A stretch of 64,000 nt of DNA, taken from the NCBI GenBank assembly GCA_018818165.1, contig JAHISP010000084.1:62001-126000 (forward strand), given 5' to 3'. This DNA is from Bacteroidota bacterium. Its GTDB lineage: Bacteria; Bacteroidota; Ignavibacteria; Ignavibacteriales; Melioribacteraceae. The number at the start of each line of letters is the position of its first letter. The first letter of the stretch is position 1. The position numbers and the translations under genes were made by a program. The notes under the pieces are model-generated. The model made no database searches and was not told the DNA's origin. It worked only from the letters and a program-made list of their open reading frames with translations. Positions 62,207 to 64,000 of this stretch are shown one piece after another.

Positions 62207-64000
62207 TTACTGTAAATATCGAGTTGATTCATCAAAGCGGAAAGCACTAACAAGATTTTGAAGATTTTCAGTCAATCTATTCAAATCCTCTGATGCAGAT
62301 GCTATTTGCTGAACCACTGCTGCCGATTCATTAGCTACATTATTTATGGATTCTACATTTGATGATACTTGTTCAGCAGTGGCTGATTGTTCCTCACTTG
62401 CTGCTGCTACTTGATTTATCTGCATTGATACATTTTCTGCTCCTCTCAAGATCATTGAAAGTACATCGCCTAATTCTTCATTTAGTTTTAATCCATCACC
62501 AACAGCTACTCTTGCTATACTCATTGAAGAATTTGCTTCTTTGGCTTCAACTTGAATGGCTTTTATTGTCTCTGCAATCTCTTTGGTTGCTTTTGTTGTT
62601 CGCTCTGCTAACTTTCTTACTTCATCTGCAACAACCGCAAATCCTCTACCTTGTTCTCCAGCTCTCGCAGCTTCTATCGCAGCATTTAAAGCCAATAAAT
62701 TAGTTTGATCTGCTATATCATCAATTACTTGCGCTATTTCTCCTATTTGATCTGTTCTATTTGCTAAAGATGATATTATACTACCTGTTGATTCTGCTGA
62801 TTCTACTATTTTTACCATTCCTTCTTTTGATTCATTTACTTTGGCAACACCCTTATTTGCTTGTTCGCTGGATTCTTTGGATGCTTCTGAGGCTGCTGTT
62901 GCATTACTTGCAGTTTCAACTATTGTTCGTGACATCTCTTCCATAGCTGCTGCAACTTCTGAGGTCTGGGCGCTTTGTTCTTGTGCACCGGCTGCCATTT
63001 CTTCCGCACTTGATGAAATTTGAGTACTTGCACTCGCTGTCGCTTCTACTGCTTCCTTCACTTGTCCAATCATTGTTTTTATGTTTTCAACTGTTAAGTT
63101 AAAACCATCAAATAATTTTGATATATCATCTCCAACTTTTTCTGAAGTTACCTTTACTCTCAAATCACCTTGAGCAAATTTTCCCATTTCACCTAATAAT
63201 ACTTACATTTCTTGCAAGATATTCTTCCTGCTCTTGCGATTGCTTTTGTGCTTCTTGTGCTTCTTTAGCAGCTAGTTCCGCTATTTTTCCTTTTTGTTCA
63301 ACTTCGCTAAGTAATGCTTTTATATTATAAGTCATTTTATTGAAGGATTTTGCCAACGCTCCTAATTCATCACCTCTATCTTCTGATACTGAAACATCAA
63401 CATTACCTTCTGCTACTTTATTGCTTATTTCTTTAAGCTCCTTAATTGGATCTGATAAATTTTTTGCCAAAATATAGGTTATTGCAAATGTTACGATTAT
63501 TAATAGTAATAGTAACCATAATAATATTGAATATATTTGAGAAAGGACTATATCAATATCATCTACATAAACACCTGTACCAATAATCCAACCCCAAGAT
63601 TGAAATCCTTTTACGAACGATATTTTATTTACTGGAACTTCAGAACCCACTTTTGACCACTGATAATCAACATAACCTTCACCACTCTTTTTAACAACAT
63701 TTACCATTTCAATAAATAATTTCTTTCCGTTTGGATCTGCGTTGTTCGAAAGATCTGCACCATCTAATTCTGATTGAATTGAGTGCATTATCATTTTAGG
63801 TTGATAATCATTAATCCAAAAATACCCGCTTCCATTGGCATAACGAAGTTTCTTTATTGCATCAAGAGCTGCCGCTTTTGCTACAACTTCAGAAATTTCA
63901 CCCTGTTGCGATTTTTTATATTGAGCTTCAATAAATGTATAAGCTATTTCCACATTCTCTTTAATACCTAGTTCTCTTTCTGAATAAACAAGTTTGCTAA
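62207..64000 (-). pseudogene. Third chemotaxis receptor, frameshifted and cut by the window end
   Basis: The 5' part lies beyond base 64000. The visible sCache_2 sensor and HAMP domain, about 64000-63189, read in one frame, and the methyl-accepting tail (62207-63187) in another. At about 63203 the sequence has GTAAGTATTATTAG where the intact paralogues have GTTAGAACATTATTAG, two bases fewer, so the first frame stops after NVSIIR and the tail is out of frame. Sequencing error is possible, but the adjacent base substitutions suggest real decay or recombination. A shortened tail starting at MGKFAQGD could still be translated from an internal start. Confidence 0.8.

Noticed and set aside
1-64000. 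tRNA, rRNA or riboswitch genes
   Set aside because: I looked for tRNA T-loop-like GTTCGA motifs and conserved rRNA or riboswitch blocks and saw none that hold up; a tool such as tRNAscan-SE or Infernal would be decisive.

Overview
The window is AT-rich bacterial chromosome with short intergenic gaps and no rRNA, tRNA or CRISPR array that I could see. Its flavour is Bacteroidetes/Chlorobi, most likely the class Ignavibacteria (inference from gene content, not a measured placement). Pointers are a secreted amylase with a type IX secretion (T9SS) sorting tail, an MXAN_6640-like metalloprotease and a giant lamin-tail protein with FlgD-like C-termini, a TonB-receptor-like barrel, CcmA/CcmB, and a lysine-rich HU protein. 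Unlike many Bacteroidetes, many genes here have clear Shine-Dalgarno sequences (for example before 27204, 37312, 37804 and 56198).

Layout. 1-9.4 kb: end of a TetR-type regulator, a lipoprotein-like metallo-hydrolase and a short-chain dehydrogenase; a HAD phosphatase; a CBM9-like protein overlapping an exported phosphodiesterase; Rossmann-fold proteins, a DCC protein and an acetyltransferase-nitrilase fusion. 9.4-18.1 kb: a large uncharacterised protein, a DEAD-box helicase with a repetitive basic tail, TPR proteins, an HD hydrolase, a GIY-YIG protein amid hairpin repeats, then rseP and dxr. 18.2-30 kb: the 1549-aa lamin-tail protein, an AddB-like nuclease, a small barrel, an M24 peptidase, an orphan AbiEii-type nucleotidyltransferase and a 35-codon lysine-rich ORF. 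30-38.4 kb: ECF sigma factor, membrane protein and beta-repeat protein in one operon; esterase; PhoH-like ATPase; aldehyde dehydrogenase, CoA-binding protein and tag.

38.4-45.2 kb is the most accessory-looking part. It has a MITE-like element inside a larger imperfect palindrome, small orphan genes bordered by sequences that resemble integron attC sites, a MacB-like permease/TolC/HlyD export operon with no ATPase gene beside it, and an exported ferredoxin-like small protein that has lost a cluster cysteine and has a hairpin over its ribosome-binding site.

45.3-57.2 kb: T9SS amylase and an outer-membrane barrel, HU-like protein, a run of genes from an acyl-CoA thioesterase through a metalloprotease to ccmA, ccmB and a membrane protein, bamD, and argF. 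57.2-64 kb: three tandem chemotaxis receptors with near-identical signalling domains and copies of the same downstream terminator; the third has a 2-nt frameshift and runs off the window.

No complete novel system is proven. The best leads are (1) hairpin repeats sharing a 12-nt loop, two of them inside coding sequence, around a solitary GIY-YIG gene; (2) attC-like sites; (3) the export operon with the degenerate ferredoxin; and (4) the uncharacterised protein at 9376-11178.
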